From Flavobacterium sp. LC2016-23 (GTDB lineage: Bacteria > Bacteroidota > Bacteroidia > Flavobacteriales > Flavobacteriaceae), in the NCBI RefSeq assembly GCF_009674775.1, contig NZ_WKKE01000008.1, positions 124,001 through 188,000 of the forward strand: 64,000 nt of DNA, read 5' to 3'. Both the position numbers and the translations under genes were made by a program. Below the pieces are notes generated by a model. The model made no database searches and had not been told where the DNA came from. It saw only the letters and a list, made by a program, of their open reading frames with translations. Positions within the stretch are counted from its first letter, which is position 1, and every line of letters begins with the position of its first letter. Below are positions 17,673 through 25,690 of this stretch, one piece after another.

Positions 17673-18044
17673 TTATATTTTTTTATACACATTGCTCAAT
17701 TTTAAAGCAACCGTATCGTTAAAACAGGTGGTGTTTTTCACCTTTACCAAATCATCATCTGTGGTTGTGATATCCAGTTCTAAAAGTAATTCCGGATTCG
17801 TTTCAGGATTGATCAATGCCATGAATTTTACATTTGTCAGTGTTTGAATCATCAGAGTACTTTTAGTAATTGATTCTGTCAGTTCTTTAATAATCTGAAT
17901 CATGCAAACACCCGGCATAATTGGGTTTCCGGGAAAATGACCTTTGAAAACATCATGACTGGCATTAACCAATATACGAATATTATATCTAGTATCTCCT
18001 GTTTTTTCTTCTGAAAGAACTTTATAGAAGTCTTTTAAAACCAT
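17673..18044 (-). CDS. ApeI-like hotdog dehydratase (His half)
   Basis: This 123-residue hotdog protein starts at ATG 18044; a frame from 18077 would add an unlikely MPHIHSEKNKI. The FabA/FabZ motif GHFPGNPIMPG is intact with the catalytic His at residue 36. The acidic partner expected 14 residues later is a glutamine (Q50). It thus resembles ApeI of aryl polyene systems, which as I recall works together with ApeP. The matching acidic halves would be the hotdog proteins at 31.4 and 31.8 kb. Its role is dehydration of 3-hydroxyacyl-ACP during polyene extension. Confidence 0.8.
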   Translation of the reverse strand: MVLKDFYKVLSEEKTGDTRYNIRILVNASHDVFKGHFPGNPIMPGVCMIQIIKELTESITKSTLMIQTLTNVKFMALINPETNPELLLELDITTTDDDLVKVKNTTCFNDTVALKLSNVYKKI

Positions 18045-18083
18045 AATTTTATTTTTTTCCGAATGTATATGCGGCACTTATTT

Positions 18084-18704
18084 TTATTTTTTTTCTCCAA
18101 AAGAATAGGAAATTCCTAACTGAAAATTGACATTGGTGTTGTAATCTCCAAAAAAATAATAATCATTACGGTCATTATGGTAATAATTACTGTCTAATAC
18201 GTCAAGCACTCCTTTTTTAACTCTGGCTTCAATGGTAAAATCTGAAGACAATTTATAAGCAACACCGGTAATAAAGGCTAAATCATTATTTGTTTTTCTG
18301 CGGGCTAAATTATCATTTACTAAGACATCCACAGCGGGTCCGAATTGTATTTGAATTCCGGGTCCGAATGTAAATTTATTAATAAGCGCAAATGACAAAT
18401 AGTGGAGTTGTAAATCACGGCGTTCTGTTCTTTCTATCCCTGTATTATCGTCAGTATAATTTCTTGTTACATTATTAGATCCTTGTCTGGAATAGGTGAT
18501 TTCAGGTTGCAGGGCATAATGTTTTTTTATATTTATTTCTCCAAATCCACCAATATAAAAATCGGTTTTATAATCAGCATGCGTTTCTGAAATAGTAGAA
18601 AACGTAAAGCCTCCTCTCAAACCTGGTTTAAAAGTAATTTGAGCTTGTGTTTGCTGTATTGCAAAAAAAGCAACTATGGCGATGCATATTTTTTTTAGAC
18701 TCAA
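18084..18704 (-). CDS. Outer membrane beta-barrel protein (copy 2)
   Basis: This 206-residue protein has a signal peptide ending in QQTQAQ, then alternating beta strands and a C-terminal FQLGISYSFGEKK. It has the form of the small 8-stranded PorT/OmpA-like barrels of Bacteroidetes (PF13568 type). It is clearly related to the gene just upstream: both carry PGLRGG, DFYxGG, LQPExTYSRQGS and EARxKxGxxD. The genes are six bases apart and so arose by tandem duplication. In the pigment operon it may help place flexirubin in the outer membrane, but this is an inference. Confidence 0.8.
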   Translation of the reverse strand: MSLKKICIAIVAFFAIQQTQAQITFKPGLRGGFTFSTISETHADYKTDFYIGGFGEINIKKHYALQPEITYSRQGSNNVTRNYTDDNTGIERTERRDLQLHYLSFALINKFTFGPGIQIQFGPAVDVLVNDNLARRKTNNDLAFITGVAYKLSSDFTIEARVKKGVLDVLDSNYYHNDRNDYYFFGDYNTNVNFQLGISYSFGEKK

Positions 18705-18710
18705 AATATT

Positions 18711-19328
18711 TTATTTTACTTTAAACGTATAACTAATACCAATCTGGAATACCTGATTTAAGATGACATCATTATAATAATAATCTCCGTTATTATCGTA
18801 ATTAAGACCATCATACCCATAAATATCAATTAATCCTTGTTTAAATCGGGCTTCAAAAGTTAATCCGTTTGGTAAGGTATACCCTAATCCGGCAACTACA
18901 GAAAAATCAAAATCAATCGGGTCAAAACCGTATTGGCCAAAATTATCACTTATTTTAAAATCAGCTGATGGTCCCGCCAAAATGTGAAAGCCTTTTCCGC
19001 CGAAGTGAAATTTTGCAACAGCACCGGCCGTAAGATAATTTAATTCATATTTTGCAGGTGTCCCAAAATCCGGGTTTTGATTATCAAAATATCTTCCTTC
19101 AGAACCTTGTCTTGAATAAGTCAATTCAGGCTGAAGGCTAAAAAACTTATTGAATTTTATATCGACTAAACCACCAACATAAAAATCGGATTTAAAACCA
19201 TTATCATCAATATTGGATAAGTTTGAAAGGTTTAAACCTCCGCGAAGTCCCGGGCTTACAGTTACCTGCGCATTTGATGTTACAAGACCTGTAAATAAAA
19301 TAAAAGCAATTACGGTTAATTTTTTCAT
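18711..19328 (-). CDS. Outer membrane beta-barrel protein (copy 1)
   Basis: This 205-residue barrel has a signal peptide (LFTGLVTSNAQ) and the same motif order as the following gene: PGLRGGLNLSN, DFYVGGLVDI, LQPELTYSRQGS, and a final aromatic strand VFQIGISYTFKVK. The two have diverged strongly in their loops, so the duplication is old. Flexirubins reside in the outer membrane, so a barrel co-transcribed with LolA- and LolB-like genes fits delivery or anchoring. No pore specificity can be read from the sequence. The upstream gap is 38 bases. Confidence 0.8.
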   Translation of the reverse strand: MKKLTVIAFILFTGLVTSNAQVTVSPGLRGGLNLSNLSNIDDNGFKSDFYVGGLVDIKFNKFFSLQPELTYSRQGSEGRYFDNQNPDFGTPAKYELNYLTAGAVAKFHFGGKGFHILAGPSADFKISDNFGQYGFDPIDFDFSVVAGLGYTLPNGLTFEARFKQGLIDIYGYDGLNYDNNGDYYYNDVILNQVFQIGISYTFKVK

Positions 19329-19366
19329 TTTGGTTTGATTTAAAGTTTATGATTCGTTTAAATTTT

Positions 19367-20002
19367 CTATTCTGACTTAAAATAATTTAATACAATCTTT
19401 AATTTAATGTTATGATGAATAATCTCAATTTTCTCGGCAAAAATATTGTTTTCTGAACTAAATGTGAGGGTTATTTTTTCTTTTGTTTGGGAGGCATGAA
19501 CCACTTTCTCTAATTTCTGGTCTTTTTTGGAAAGAAACAGATAATTATCGCTCTTGCCATCAGCCGATTTATAGATGTTATCTGATTCGTTTTCAAATTG
19601 TTCCTGAATTAAATATTCCTTTTTCAGCAACAATCGAAAGTCTTCTCTCAAAGTATTAATCAGGATTTTACGGTCTAATTCTGAAACAATCGAATTAACT
19701 TTAAAACTCTTTTCGGAAATTTCAAAGTCTAACAATTTGTTGCCAAATTCAGTAGTAAAAACGATTCGGTGTACCGTATCATTTATTTTTTTGGCAATGA
19801 AAATGCCGCTGATTTCATTTCCGTAAACCGTGATATTGGTTTTATACACATAATCTGTTTTGGGATTTGAAAAATACGGAGCTTCGTAAGACGTTTTGTC
19901 TAATTTTTTTTTGGAATAATTTTTTGTGACCGAGCCACAGGAAATTAAAACAATTCCGAGTACGCAATTAATTAGTAAATACTGAATCGTCGATTTTTGC
20001 AT
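19367..20002 (-). CDS. LolB-like lipoprotein of the pigment cluster
   Basis: This 211-residue protein has the lipobox VLISC (Cys22). The body is beta-rich and ends in an amphipathic strand, in the manner of LolB/DUF3261-type lipoproteins found beside LolA-like genes in aryl polyene loci. Its first 35 bases overlap the end of the LolA-like gene, so the two are translationally coupled. A cluster-specific LolA/LolB pair suggests a dedicated periplasmic route for the hydrophobic pigment. The similarity is at the level of layout and context; I could not identify conserved residues with certainty. Confidence 0.65.
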   Translation of the reverse strand: MQKSTIQYLLINCVLGIVLISCGSVTKNYSKKKLDKTSYEAPYFSNPKTDYVYKTNITVYGNEISGIFIAKKINDTVHRIVFTTEFGNKLLDFEISEKSFKVNSIVSELDRKILINTLREDFRLLLKKEYLIQEQFENESDNIYKSADGKSDNYLFLSKKDQKLEKVVHASQTKEKITLTFSSENNIFAEKIEIIHHNIKLKIVLNYFKSE

Positions 20003-20600
20003 TGATCACTTTGTTTTTAAGTACAATTCGGGTATAGTCTTCAGAGGATTCCAATAGTTTTACCTGCACTACCGTTGCTTCTTCTTTATCGAAAGTCAGT
20101 TCAATCTGTTTGATGTATTTTTTCAGCGTGGCATCTTTCGGAATGAATTTGGCAAGGTTTTGTCCTTTTGATTTGAAATAAGAAATCGTAAACTCTTTAT
20201 CATCAAACATATTGCCGCTTACGCTCCCTACAATTAATTTATTGATGCGGCCAAAAATTTTGCTGTTTCCAACATCTACGGCACTTTTCTTTCCTTCGTC
20301 GTTAATCAGGATTTTTCCGTTTTTAAAAACAATACTGTAATTGTAGGGCTTTTTGTATTGCCACTGCAGCATATTCGGTTCCTTAAAAATCATTTTTCCG
20401 GAAGTTTCAATGTCCTTCGATAAAAAATCCAAATGTTTGTATTGTACAAAATCGGTACTCAGGGTTTTAATTTTTTTGGATACTACATTTACGTCTTGTT
20501 TAAAAGCGGCAATTTCGGCATCAGACATTTTTTGTTCCTGGGCAAAGGCGAAGTTGCCAATGTTCAATAATAAAAGAAAGAGATATATTTTAGTTTTCAT
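19968..20600 (-). CDS. LolA-like periplasmic carrier
   Basis: This 210-residue protein has a cleavable signal peptide ending in NFAFAQ. The LolA pattern follows: an early TLSTDFVQYKHLDFLSKDIETSG, then GKMIFKEPNMLQWQYKKPY and later strands with IELTFDKEEATV. LolA folds into an open half-barrel that carries lipid groups through the periplasm. This copy sits inside the pigment operon, so it is probably a paralogue devoted to pigment or a pigment-linked lipid, with the general LolA encoded elsewhere. It overlaps the LolB-like gene and follows the deacetylase-like gene by 43 bases. Confidence 0.85.
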   Translation of the reverse strand: MKTKIYLFLLLLNIGNFAFAQEQKMSDAEIAAFKQDVNVVSKKIKTLSTDFVQYKHLDFLSKDIETSGKMIFKEPNMLQWQYKKPYNYSIVFKNGKILINDEGKKSAVDVGNSKIFGRINKLIVGSVSGNMFDDKEFTISYFKSKGQNLAKFIPKDATLKKYIKQIELTFDKEEATVVQVKLLESSEDYTRIVLKNKVINAKIDDSVFTN

Positions 20601-20643
20601 GTGTGTTTATATTTGTAAAAGAACAAGGAATCGGCATTCTGCC

Positions 20644-21444
20644 TTATTTTTGATCAATAGGATTTATGTCGATTTCATACGCTTTAAGATTCAAAAGTTC
20701 TTCTGTTGAAATTACTTTGTAATTGTTTTGCTGTAAAAATTGCAAAAACCGTTCCAGTACCAAAACAGAGTGTGCCGCCGTATCATGCAAAAGTACGATT
20801 CCCCCGGGAGAAATACGTTTTATAATACGATTGAAAATTAAATTCTGATCTTTTGTTCCGCCATCAAGTGATCTGATATTCCAGCCAATAACCTGATGCC
20901 CGGTAATTTTTAAGGCCCTTCGGATGGAAGGTGTAGTGACACCATAAGGAGGGCGAAAGAAATTTATTTTTCCGGGAGTAAATTTTTCTAAAAGAGAATC
21001 TGTTTTTTGAAGTTCTTCGGCAATTGCTGCAGCATTGTAGAAATCAAAAAAAGGCGAGTGGCTGTAAGAATGATTTCCAACCAAATGACCTTCGGCTATA
21101 ATTTGTTTTACGATTTCAGGATGGTTTTCAATGTTTTTCCCGATACAGAAAAAAGTAGCTTTTGCATTGTATTTTTTTAGCAGTTCTAAAACTTCCAAAG
21201 TAAAAGGACCAGGTCCGTCATCAAAAGTTAAAGCTATTTTTTTTTCCTTTTCAGATGGATTATTGCAGAATGCCTTTACATGATAACCTGATGAAATTCG
21301 AGAAGAACCAAAAGCATTAATTCCCAGCCAGATCAAAACAATTGCGATAAACCATGCCCCGTCAATTGCAGTATAAAAGTTCACAAGAACCAGTGATAGC
21401 AATAAAAAGATAAAAAATATCGAAATGTTTTTATGCGTTATCAT
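20644..21444 (-). CDS. NodB-type polysaccharide deacetylase family protein
   Basis: This 266-residue protein has two N-terminal membrane segments (about 8-45), then a complete NodB domain: TFDDGPGP (metal and base), HSYSHS (metal histidines), FRPPYGVTT, and a late GGIVLLHDT. All catalytic features of carbohydrate esterase family 4 are present, so it is probably active on an N- or O-acetyl group, at the outer face of the inner membrane. Its substrate in a pigment cluster is unclear; removing an acetyl from a glycosylated carrier lipid would fit the nearby glycosyltransferase. It overlaps the preceding KS gene by four bases. Confidence 0.88.
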   Translation of the reverse strand: MITHKNISIFFIFLLLSLVLVNFYTAIDGAWFIAIVLIWLGINAFGSSRISSGYHVKAFCNNPSEKEKKIALTFDDGPGPFTLEVLELLKKYNAKATFFCIGKNIENHPEIVKQIIAEGHLVGNHSYSHSPFFDFYNAAAIAEELQKTDSLLEKFTPGKINFFRPPYGVTTPSIRRALKITGHQVIGWNIRSLDGGTKDQNLIFNRIIKRISPGGIVLLHDTAAHSVLVLERFLQFLQQNNYKVISTEELLNLKAYEIDINPIDQK

Positions 21445-22502
21445 TTTGACAGTAACGTAAAACTATGATTTTTTCCGCTCAGCTGATTGTATAATAAGAC
21501 CGTCTTGTAAGCGGGTCTTTGAACTGAATTTACTTTTACAATTTCCGGAATTTCCTGCAGTTTTATAACTTTTGACGCCATCCATAATCCAAAAGCAGAA
21601 GCCGTATCGTACTCGCCGCACAAATGTTTGTAATACAACTGAGGGGTATCTGAAAAAGCATTTTCGGTCAGTGTTCTGTAATAAGAATCGAATTTTACAT
21701 CGCCGTTAAAACCTAAAACGATGGCATCAATGTCTGAAACTTCAAGGTTATTAGATTTTAGGAAAGCAGTGATGTGCGTTTCAATTTCGTTTTCTTCTAA
21801 AGTGTTTATGATTTCAATATCCATAATTTCGGCGTAAGTAGTGTCTTTTTTTTCATTTTCCAAAACAAAAAAAGCGGCGCCTTCACCATGAACGGATCCA
21901 ATTGTTTTTGGACTTAAAAGCATAAACGGCTGTTCATTTTCCTGTTTAACGCGTCCGGCCAATTTAAAAAGTTCCATGGTATAATCACCATTCTCATCTA
22001 CGCCACCCACTAAAATCGAATTGGCTTCGTTTTCTTCCAGTTGCATTTTAGCATCCAGAAGGGCAGACTCAAAAGAAACCGCACCATTAACATAGGTAAA
22101 ATTATACCCTTTACACTGCATGGTCAGCGCAATCTGAGCGCCAACAGTATTATGGGTGGATTGAATAAATGCGGTTGGTGTTAAAAACTCTTCATTATTG
22201 TCAAGAATGTTTCTCAGGAATTTTTCAGAATCCTCAATACAGCCTAATCCTGTTCCGGTAATAATAGCGTCTACAGTTTCAGCATGCGCATCTTTCAGGG
22301 CCAGTGCCGAAGCTACGATTCCGTTTTTGACCCCTTTTGCCATTCTTCTGGCAGCTGCGGGGGAAATAAAATCTTTGTAAACAGGTGAAACAATGCTAAG
22401 AATGTTGTTATTTTGATTGTATACGGCCTCTTCTAAAAAAACAGTATCAAATGTTTTTTGAGTCGAAATACAGCCTACTCCATTTATATATGTTTTTTTC
22501 AT
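21441..22502 (-). CDS. Chain-length-factor-like ketosynthase (ApeC type)
   Basis: This 353-residue thiolase-fold protein is related to beta-ketoacyl synthases, but the nucleophile Cys is replaced: the motif that reads STACSS in the neighbour reads NGAVSF here, with Val142 at the cysteine position. The HGTxTP and GHT histidine motifs are also not recognisable. It overlaps the active KS gene by four bases, giving the alpha/beta pair known from type II polyketide systems and from the aryl polyene pair ApeO/ApeC. It should bind its partner and set polyene length rather than catalyse condensation. Confidence 0.88.
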   Translation of the reverse strand: MKKTYINGVGCISTQKTFDTVFLEEAVYNQNNNILSIVSPVYKDFISPAAARRMAKGVKNGIVASALALKDAHAETVDAIITGTGLGCIEDSEKFLRNILDNNEEFLTPTAFIQSTHNTVGAQIALTMQCKGYNFTYVNGAVSFESALLDAKMQLEENEANSILVGGVDENGDYTMELFKLAGRVKQENEQPFMLLSPKTIGSVHGEGAAFFVLENEKKDTTYAEIMDIEIINTLEENEIETHITAFLKSNNLEVSDIDAIVLGFNGDVKFDSYYRTLTENAFSDTPQLYYKHLCGEYDTASAFGLWMASKVIKLQEIPEIVKVNSVQRPAYKTVLLYNQLSGKNHSFTLLSK

Positions 22503-23698
22503 TCGCTTTTTGAAAATATAAGGGTAGAACAGTTTCCTCCGAATCCGAAAGAATTGGATAAAACGTGATTGATAGTTGCATTTTTTGCAACAGTTTGTGG
22601 ATGCAAATCAAATTCTTCCATCGGAGTTTCGAAATTCATATTTGGATACACGACATTATTCTGAATGGCGAGAACACTGTAAACCGCTTCAATTGCTGCT
22701 GCTGCTGCCAGTGTGTGCCCTGTAAAAGGTTTTGTCGAACTAAAATCAGGGACTTTTTCATCTCCGTAAATGCGTAGAATCGCCCTGCCTTCAGACAAAT
22801 CGTTATTGGGAGTCGCCGTGCCGTGTACGTTGATGTAATCTATTTCAGAAGGTTTCAAACCCGAAACTTCAAATGCTTTTTTCATCGCTAAGTACGCACC
22901 GTCCCCGTTTTCCGAAGAAGCAGTCTGATGAAAAGCATCGTTTGCATTCCCGTAACCGGAAACCCGGGCAAGGACTTTTTTGTTTTGTTTTTTTACAACT
23001 TCATCGGATTCCAAAACCAGATAAGCTGCGGCTTCTCCCAGATTCAAACCTTTACGGTTGTTATCAAAAGGTTTGTTATAATCGTCTGATAAAATCATTA
23101 AAGTCTTAAATCCGTTGATGGTAAATTTTGCCAAAGCATCGGTTCCGCCCACAATAACACGGTCCAGTTTTCCGTTTTTAATCAGTCGCGCTCCCAGCAT
23201 AATGGAGTTCGCCGCCGATGAACAGGCGGTACTAATTGTGGTTACCATTCCTTTTAATCCTAACTCTGCAGCGATTTTATCTGCAACATCACCGCCGTCA
23301 TGACAGCTAATATATTTTACAAGTTCCGGTTTTTCGAAATAATCGTAATAATATTTTTCAGTAATGTCCATTCCGCCAACACTTGTAGCCGAAATAAGTC
23401 CGGTTCTGAATTCGTTTATGGCTGTAATTCCGGCATTTTCAACAGCCTGTCTGGCTGCAAAAGTACCAATCATAGCCGTTCTCGAGAAATTATTATCGCT
23501 GGGAAGATTCAATTCCGCAATTAGTTCCGTATTGGTTTTTTTGATTTCGCCTACCTTATTAATGTCGGCATGAATCGTTGTAATATTCTCGACACGGGTA
23601 ATGGCAGGATTTTCATGTAATAATGAATCTAAATTTTCCTCAACTGAATTTCCAATCGAAGAGATAATTCCCATTCCTGTTATTGCAACACCTTTCAT
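22499..23698 (-). CDS. Beta-ketoacyl-ACP synthase (KS-alpha, ApeO type)
   Basis: This 399-residue FabF-like enzyme has all catalytic residues: Cys159 in STACSSAANS, His292 in VHGTATPNND and His328 in TGHTLAAAAA, plus NSFGFGGNC near the end. It performs decarboxylating condensation of malonyl-ACP with the growing chain. It is paired by a 4-base overlap with the cysteine-less KS, so it is the likely elongating subunit for the aryl polyene. It is separated from the ACP gene upstream by a 335-base spacer that contains a local duplication. Confidence 0.92.
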   Translation of the reverse strand: MKGVAITGMGIISSIGNSVEENLDSLLHENPAITRVENITTIHADINKVGEIKKTNTELIAELNLPSDNNFSRTAMIGTFAARQAVENAGITAINEFRTGLISATSVGGMDITEKYYYDYFEKPELVKYISCHDGGDVADKIAAELGLKGMVTTISTACSSAANSIMLGARLIKNGKLDRVIVGGTDALAKFTINGFKTLMILSDDYNKPFDNNRKGLNLGEAAAYLVLESDEVVKKQNKKVLARVSGYGNANDAFHQTASSENGDGAYLAMKKAFEVSGLKPSEIDYINVHGTATPNNDLSEGRAILRIYGDEKVPDFSSTKPFTGHTLAAAAAIEAVYSVLAIQNNVVYPNMNFETPMEEFDLHPQTVAKNATINHVLSNSFGFGGNCSTLIFSKSE

Positions 23699-23704
23699 TA
23701 TTAG

Positions 23705-24056
23705 ACTTCTTAGATTGTTAGAATTTTAGACTTCTTAGATTTTTGGATTTTTAGATTATTCTTTCTGTTTCGCTAAAGTTTAAAAAAACTATTTTAAAAT
23801 TAGATTTTTGAATATTCTTATCTAAGAAATCTAAAAATCTAATAAGTCCAACGATCTGAAAATCTATTTTGTTCTGTTAGCGCTAATTTAGATTATAAGA
23901 CTTCTTAGATTGCCCGATTTTTAGACTATTCTTTTTATTTCGCCAAAGTTTAAAAAAACTATTTTAAAATTAGATTTTTGGATATGCTTATCTAAGAAAT
24001 CTAAAAATCTAAGAAGTCTAACGATCTGAAAATCTATTTTGTTCTGTTAGCGCTAA
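23705..24056. repeat. 170-bp tandem duplication with inverted arms, ACP/KS spacer
   Basis: Two imperfect copies offset by exactly 170 bases lie head to tail. Matching anchors are 23771/23941 and 23871/24041. The second copy includes the last codons and stop of the ACP gene; the first carries a fossil of that gene end (GTTCTGTTAGCGCTAAT). Inside, words such as TTAGACTTCTTAGATTTTT occur in both orientations, so long hairpins can form. This accounts for the 335 gene-free bases; no promoter box was found here. Confidence 0.85.
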
Positions 24057-24291
24057 TGTAAGCCGCCATAGATTCGATCGACTGGAAAATGGTTTTCCCT
24101 TCTTTCGGATCTACCAGTTTAATTCCGTAATCTTTATCTAAAATCACGATTAATTCAAGGGCATCAATCGAGTCCAAACCTAAACCATCTCCAAATAAAG
24201 CGTCAGTATCTGCAATATCTTCAACAGCGATATCTTCAAGGTTTAACGTTGTAATGATTTTATTTTTTAATTCCAGTTTTAATGCTTCCAT
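24034..24291 (-). CDS. Acyl carrier protein (pigment cluster)
   Basis: This is an 85-residue ACP with the phosphopantetheine site LGLDSIDALELI, where Ser41 carries the arm. It is acidic, four-helical and close to fatty acid ACPs in length. It lies two bases downstream of the truncated KS-like gene, and the KS-alpha gene follows across the duplicated spacer. It is one of two ACPs in the operon; the other is at 37 kb. One plausible split is that one carries the aryl polyene and the other the fatty chain for the resorcinol, which cannot be decided here. Confidence 0.92.
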   Translation of the reverse strand: MEALKLELKNKIITTLNLEDIAVEDIADTDALFGDGLGLDSIDALELIVILDKDYGIKLVDPKEGKTIFQSIESMAAYISANRTK

Positions 24292-24293
24292 GA

Positions 24294-24908
24294 TTATTGA
24301 TTGTATAATGTATTGATAGTTTCGTTTGTATATTTTGTGTTTTCTTCTTTACTGATGGTGCAAAGAAACGCTTTGTAATCGTCATTAAAAAATTCTACCC
24401 AGCCACAAAGAACCACGTCTGCTTTATTCGTATTCAGAAGAATATTGGAATAATTCGACATAAATTCAGTGTTAAAGGCATCAAATATAAAGAAAGAATT
24501 TTCACTTTTCAGCTGATGGCGGATACTTATTTCGCCCAGACAAATATTTGGCAGCGTGTAAACGAAAACCGCCGGACTCGGAAAGTAGTTTTCTTTGTCT
24601 GAAATAGATTCCTGGTACTTTACATCGGTATCTAAACTGGAGGATTTATTGGCTAAAACCAAAGCAATATTGTTTTCCTGTTCCCCAGAAGTTATGGGAC
24701 TCAAAAGCAATTCAGATCCAAGAAATGCCAGTTTGCTCAAAGCATCCATTTTGAAAAACTTCGTGTATTGCAGGTCAAAATTACGATAGGCTTGCTTCGA
24801 GAAATCCGCAAAATCGGTGGGTTCAATTTTGAATACCGAAGTGCCGTTCAAAACAATTTCGTTGTTTTGGATGGTGATATAGGATTGTATGTTGGTTTTT
24901 TGAGTCAT
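24294..24908 (-). CDS. Truncated, inactive ketosynthase-like protein
   Basis: This 204-residue protein resembles only the N-terminal half of a ketosynthase. The stretch VYTLPNICLGEISIRHQL corresponds to the NxxAGxISIxxxLxG segment before the KS active site. The site itself reads FIFDAFNTEFMSN with no cysteine, and there is no C-terminal half with the two histidines. It is in frame, has normal codon use and is two bases from the ACP gene, so it is probably a functional partner protein rather than debris. It might act as an ACP-docking or structural subunit. No function is established. Confidence 0.7.
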   Translation of the reverse strand: MTQKTNIQSYITIQNNEIVLNGTSVFKIEPTDFADFSKQAYRNFDLQYTKFFKMDALSKLAFLGSELLLSPITSGEQENNIALVLANKSSSLDTDVKYQESISDKENYFPSPAVFVYTLPNICLGEISIRHQLKSENSFFIFDAFNTEFMSNYSNILLNTNKADVVLCGWVEFFNDDYKAFLCTISKEENTKYTNETINTLYNQ

Positions 24909-25009
24909 TGTTTTTGTTTAACACTAATTCCACTAATTAGCACATATTGGTTTTATGATTTTAAATTACACTACTATCATCTGTGAAAATTAGTGTAATT
25001 GGTTTATGT
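24909..25009. repeat. Imperfect inverted repeat beside inserted gene pair
   Basis: CACTAATTAGCACA (about 24931-24944) pairs with TGTGAAAATTAGTG (about 24982-24995) with few mismatches. Similar CGAATTAGCAC/AATTAGTG words recur at 27.4 kb and 58.96 kb. The element separates the truncated KS gene from the lipoprotein gene. Confidence 0.55.
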
Positions 25010-25690
25010 TTATGAAACCCAGGTATGAATGATTTTCTTAATTTTCCATTTTCCAGATTTGTTTTCAATCATAATTAAAAATCCTCTTCCACATTTTCCG
25101 CCTCCACAAGCGGCAGTCGCTGATAAAATCCCTCGAGTTTTTATTTTATTAAACTGAATTCTTGAAATCCAAATTGCCCCAACTGGCATAGAACTTTTTT
25201 TGTCATCTAAATCCCAGAGATTTACAGCAGGGAATTTTGAGAGATATTGAAAATTAAACTTTTTATTTTTTTTAAAAAAAGCTAGGTCAAGTTTAAAATT
25301 TTCTACTTCTTTTGACTTATCATAAATGCATTCAAATTTTTGACAATTTTCGATGAATTGTTCTTTATCAAAGCCACCTATTTTTTCAACTAAATCATCT
25401 ACACCAAGCAGTATTTTAGTTTTATCTTTTTTAATACTGTCTTGTTCACGATTGTATTTTTTCAATTCATCGTTATAACCAATAGTATCTTTTTTATTTG
25501 TATTAAAGTCAATTCCAGGCATTGGAGGAGGAAGAATAGTTCTTCTGTCCATATATATAGAATCCACAATTTCAACAAAGACATTATTGATCACCTCTTT
25601 TTCAAATTGTAGTTTGTCAACTACCTTCTTTTTACATTCAAAAAAACAAAGCAGAAGAAGAATTATAAATATGAATCTTGATAATTTCAT
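25010..25690 (-). CDS. Lipoprotein of unknown function, insert gene 2
   Basis: This 226-residue protein starts at ATG 25690, which overlaps the upstream stop as TGATG. A signal peptide with lipobox CFFEC (Cys19) is followed by a charged domain. The C-terminal part has the pattern ILSATAACGGGKCGRGFLI and GKWKIKKIIHTWVS, seen in many small Flavobacterium lipoproteins of unknown role. It is richer in A+T and lysine than its neighbours and has no link to pigment chemistry. With the next gene it forms an accessory insert between ketosynthase genes. Confidence 0.7.
   Translation of the reverse strand: MKLSRFIFIILLLLCFFECKKKVVDKLQFEKEVINNVFVEIVDSIYMDRRTILPPPMPGIDFNTNKKDTIGYNDELKKYNREQDSIKKDKTKILLGVDDLVEKIGGFDKEQFIENCQKFECIYDKSKEVENFKLDLAFFKKNKKFNFQYLSKFPAVNLWDLDDKKSSMPVGAIWISRIQFNKIKTRGILSATAACGGGKCGRGFLIMIENKSGKWKIKKIIHTWVS

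Noticed and set aside
24294..24908. Pseudogene call for the truncated ketosynthase
   Set aside because: The frame is intact and tightly spaced to the ACP gene; no remnant of the missing half lies downstream.
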